DNA of 13,882 nucleotides from Actinomycetota bacterium (GTDB taxonomy: Bacteria; Actinomycetota; Thermoleophilia; Gaiellales; Gaiellaceae): positions 1-13,882 of the forward strand of contig JACCYG010000098.1 of the NCBI GenBank assembly GCA_013696595.1, given 5' to 3'. The notes below the pieces were generated by a model that searched no databases, was not told the origin of the DNA, and saw nothing but the letters and a program-made list of their open reading frames with translations. Made by a program: the position numbers and the translations under genes. The number at the start of each line of letters is the position of its first letter. Position 1 is the stretch's first letter. Of the stretch, positions 12,499 to 13,882 are shown in pieces.

Positions 12499-12509
12499 AC
12501 TAGACTCGG
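12499..12509 (+). promoter_or_regulatory. promoter-like motif ACTAGACTCGG before ferredoxin
   Basis: TAGACT (12501-12506) ends eight bases before ATG 12515, a typical leaderless distance. The 11-base context is identical to 10036-10046 before the thioredoxin gene. No Shine-Dalgarno sequence precedes the ATG. Confidence 0.42.
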
Positions 12510-12514
12510 CGCCG

Positions 12515-13762
12515 ATGACGTACATCATCGGCGAGCCCTGTATCGACATCCTCGACAAGTCCTGCGTGGACGTCTGCCCCGTCGACTGCATCCACGAGGC
12601 GGACCGGATGCTCGTCATCGATCCCGAGGAGTGCATCGACTGTTTCGCTCCGTCAGAGCAGCTGGTCACCTCGTGGGGTATTCGCTCGTTTGAGGAGCTT
12701 GAGAATCAGACTTGCCGTGTGCTGACGGATAGCGGGTTCGAGCCGGCGATCGTGAAGCGATTCGGGCGGAAGCCGCTCGTGAAGGTCGAGCTTGCACCAG
12801 CGTTCGAGGAGCGCGATCGCTACGGGGGCACGCGACTCACCACGCGTAACGGGTCGAGGTTCAGGCGCGTCGTGCGCGCCACGCCCACGCACAGCTGGCT
12901 CCTCGTCGACGGCGAGCGAACGGGTGCTCTTTCCCCTGGTGAGTTTGTTCCGTCGATGCGGGCGCTTCCGAAGCGTGATTCCGAGAGCTATCGCCTCGGG
13001 ATCCTGCACGGCTTGGTATTCGGCGACGGCAGCTGGAACAAGCAGGAGATTCGGTCCGGGGAGCATCTCCACTACGTCCAGCTCTACGGAGACAAGGTGG
13101 CGAGGTTCAAGGACTTCTTCGATCAGGTCAATTTCTCGCCATGCCTCGACATACATCCCGGCTATGCAGGCACGGGCGTCGTACGCTCGTGCGCCAACCT
13201 CAAGCGGCTTCTGCCGGAAACCGCCGATGCGGAATACATCACCGGCTTCATCGACGGCTGGCTCGCCGCCGACGGAGACCCAACCAAGGCGGGCTCGTGG
13301 CGGCTGCGGTCGACCGATCACGAAGCGCTCGCCTGGGTTGAGCAGGCGGCCTTGATCGCCGGCTATATCGCGGTCGGTTCGGGTGAGGAGGGCAGCGTCG
13401 AGACGAACTTCGGCGTTCGCAGCAGGCCGATCCGCTGGCTGTATCTCGCGACGCGCGACGTGTCTTGGCGCGTGATGAGCGTCGTTCCCGAGGAGGCCGA
13501 CGACGCCAAGACTTTCTGTGCGGTCGTGCCCCGCAAGCACGAGTTCACGCTGGCCAGCGGTGTCTACACCGGGAACTGCGGTGCGTGCGAACCGGAGTGC
13601 CCGGTGGAGGCGATCTTTCCCGAGGACGCGCTCCCGGAGAAGTGGGAGCCGTTCGTGAAGATCAACTACGCGTACGGCGAAGGCATGGACGTCGTGAACC
13701 GGCTCGTCGAGGAGTACGCGAACGAGCACGACGTCCAGAACCCGCCGCTCGACCAGCGGTAG
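12515..13762 (+). CDS. fdxA: seven-iron ferredoxin with in-frame intein
   Basis: The precursor has 415 residues; removal of an internal 312-residue intein (43-354) leaves a 103-residue ferredoxin, the usual size for actinobacterial FdxA-type proteins. After splicing, Cys ligands fall at 9, 17 and 50 for the [3Fe-4S] cluster and at 21, 40, 43 and 46 for the [4Fe-4S] cluster, matching Azotobacter FdI (8, 16, 49 and 20, 39, 42, 45) with a one-residue shift. The extra C25 matches FdI C24. Position 12 is Ile, so the first cluster should be 3Fe. The N-part ends PEECID and the C-part begins CGACEPECPVEAIFPEDALPE. Ferredoxins of this type carry electrons in the cytoplasm, for example to P450s or other oxidoreductases. 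The ferredoxin cannot form its [4Fe-4S] site until splicing joins the two parts. ATG 12515 is fixed by family length. Confidence 0.95.
   Translation: MTYIIGEPCIDILDKSCVDVCPVDCIHEADRMLVIDPEECIDCFAPSEQLVTSWGIRSFEELENQTCRVLTDSGFEPAIVKRFGRKPLVKVELAPAFEERDRYGGTRLTTRNGSRFRRVVRATPTHSWLLVDGERTGALSPGEFVPSMRALPKRDSESYRLGILHGLVFGDGSWNKQEIRSGEHLHYVQLYGDKVARFKDFFDQVNFSPCLDIHPGYAGTGVVRSCANLKRLLPETADAEYITGFIDGWLAADGDPTKAGSWRLRSTDHEALAWVEQAALIAGYIAVGSGEEGSVETNFGVRSRPIRWLYLATRDVSWRVMSVVPEEADDAKTFCAVVPRKHEFTLASGVYTGNCGACEPECPVEAIFPEDALPEKWEPFVKINYAYGEGMDVVNRLVEEYANEHDVQNPPLDQR
12641..13576 (+). mobile_element. intein with LAGLIDADG homing endonuclease, inserted in ferredoxin
   Basis: The element encodes residues 43-354 of the precursor. 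Splicing motifs seen: Cys1 in CFAPSEQLVTSWG (block A), T123-P-T-H126 followed by SWLL (block B, TxxH), and a block F/G end reading TFCAVVPRKHEF, then ASGVYTGN, followed by Cys+1. The penultimate residue is Gly, not His, as in a subset of inteins ending TGN. Two LAGLIDADG motifs are present: LGILHGLVFGDG (residues 161-172) and ITGFIDGWLAADGD (242-255), each with its acidic residue, so the endonuclease may be active. Codon use differs from the host gene: in the first 42 codons after the junction 12 end in A or T, against 2 of 42 in the preceding ferredoxin part and 4 in the first 42 codons after the intein. This suggests a recent origin elsewhere. Splicing activity itself is inferred from motifs. 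Confidence 0.95.
12962..13480 (+). other. LAGLIDADG endonuclease domain inside the intein (approximate limits)
   Basis: The stretch between the splicing blocks holds two dodecapeptide motifs at 12995-13030 and 13238-13279, about 80 residues apart, as in single-chain LAGLIDADG enzymes. The metal-binding acids are present (D171 and D253 by position in the motifs). No stop or frameshift interrupts it. The expected target is the intein-free ferredoxin allele around the TGC codon at the junction. Domain limits are estimated. Confidence 0.85.
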
Positions 13763-13882
13763 ACCTCACCCCAACCGGTCGACACCTAGGGCCGTTTTAC
13801 GCCGGGGTCACGCAGCGGTTGGGGTCAAGGGACGATCAGGCCGGGGTGAGGCGTAGCTCGCGGGGAATGCCGCGCTCAAGGG
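13763..13882. repeat. repeat-rich intergenic tail after ferredoxin
   Basis: No gene is seen in these last 120 bases. GGGGTSA recurs at 13804, 13821 and 13843, and its complement at 13766-13772. ACCCCAACCG (13768-13777) pairs perfectly with CGGTTGGGGT (13816-13825). CCTCACCCC (13764-13772) pairs perfectly with GGGGTGAGG (13843-13851). The two pairings use the same left arm and exclude each other. It could be a terminator-like structure or part of a dispersed intergenic repeat; the window ends inside it. Confidence 0.5.

Noticed and set aside
12653..13729. Minus-strand frame opposite the intein, considered as a possible second gene in the element
   Set aside because: The plus-strand intein motifs are exact, and the antisense frame shows no motif and runs into the ferredoxin part.
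12515..13762. Ferredoxin insertion read as an ordinary fused enzyme domain
   Set aside because: Exact restoration of the ferredoxin motif on removal, the TxxH block, the Asn/Cys junction and two LAGLIDADG motifs all point to an intein.
13763..13882. CRISPR array in the repeat-rich tail
   Set aside because: The repeated unit is only about seven bases, unevenly spaced and in both orientations, and no cas genes are present.
1..13882. tRNA or rRNA genes, prophage or insertion sequences
   Set aside because: No cloverleaf, rRNA-like stretch, transposase or phage gene was recognised; the only mobile element is the intein.

Overview
The window is very GC-rich, tightly packed bacterial DNA. Start codons are often GTG or TTG, genes overlap by 1-4 bases, and several starts sit 6-9 bases after a TANNNT-like -10 box, as expected for leaderless transcripts. 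A DivIC/FtsB-like protein followed by a DUF501 protein, a MerR-type HTH joined to a receiver domain, a multi-GAF SpoIIE-type phosphatase and a DUF309 protein together suggest an actinobacterium, perhaps of the Thermoleophilia (Gaiellales/Solirubrobacterales) type. The lineage is inferred from gene content only.

Layout. 1-1263: 3' part of pyruvate kinase. 1307-2732: a DivIC/FtsB-like divisome protein, DUF501, and two small proteins of unknown function in a tightly overlapping string. 2777-3370: DNA-binding response regulator with the HTH first and the receiver second. About 3367-3921: a PAP2 phosphatase with all its catalytic motifs but no normal start codon that would include them. 3857-4530 (minus strand): two small membrane proteins with an ATGA overlap. 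4636-7386: a 916-residue sensor phosphatase with four GAF-like regions and a PP2C/SpoIIE domain. 7397-8956: a membrane-anchored spermidine-synthase-like protein. 9058-10023: a secreted L,D-transpeptidase. 10056-11802: a TlpA/ResA thioredoxin, a CcmH-like protein and CcdA, which form a thiol-redox module for cytochrome c maturation. 11765-12118 (minus): DUF309. 12178-12486: a degenerate receiver-like protein. 12515-13762: a seven-iron ferredoxin gene interrupted by an intein. 13763-13882: a repeat-rich intergenic tail.

The standout feature is the ferredoxin. Its 103-residue ferredoxin sequence aligns ligand for ligand with Azotobacter-type 7Fe ferredoxin only after a 312-residue insertion (12641-13576) is removed. 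The insertion has intein splicing motifs (Cys1, a TxxH block B, a C-terminal Gly-Asn followed by Cys+1) and two LAGLIDADG endonuclease motifs. It sits at a cysteine that should bind the [4Fe-4S] cluster, so the electron carrier can form only after protein splicing, and the splicing nucleophile becomes an Fe-S ligand. The intein also has clearly more A/T-ending codons than the ferredoxin around it, which fits recent acquisition.

The second half of the window has a redox theme: cytochrome c thiol handling (TlpA, CcmH, CcdA) followed by a low-potential ferredoxin. The thioredoxin gene and the ferredoxin gene share an identical 11-base promoter-like motif (ACTAGACTCGG) just before their start codons.
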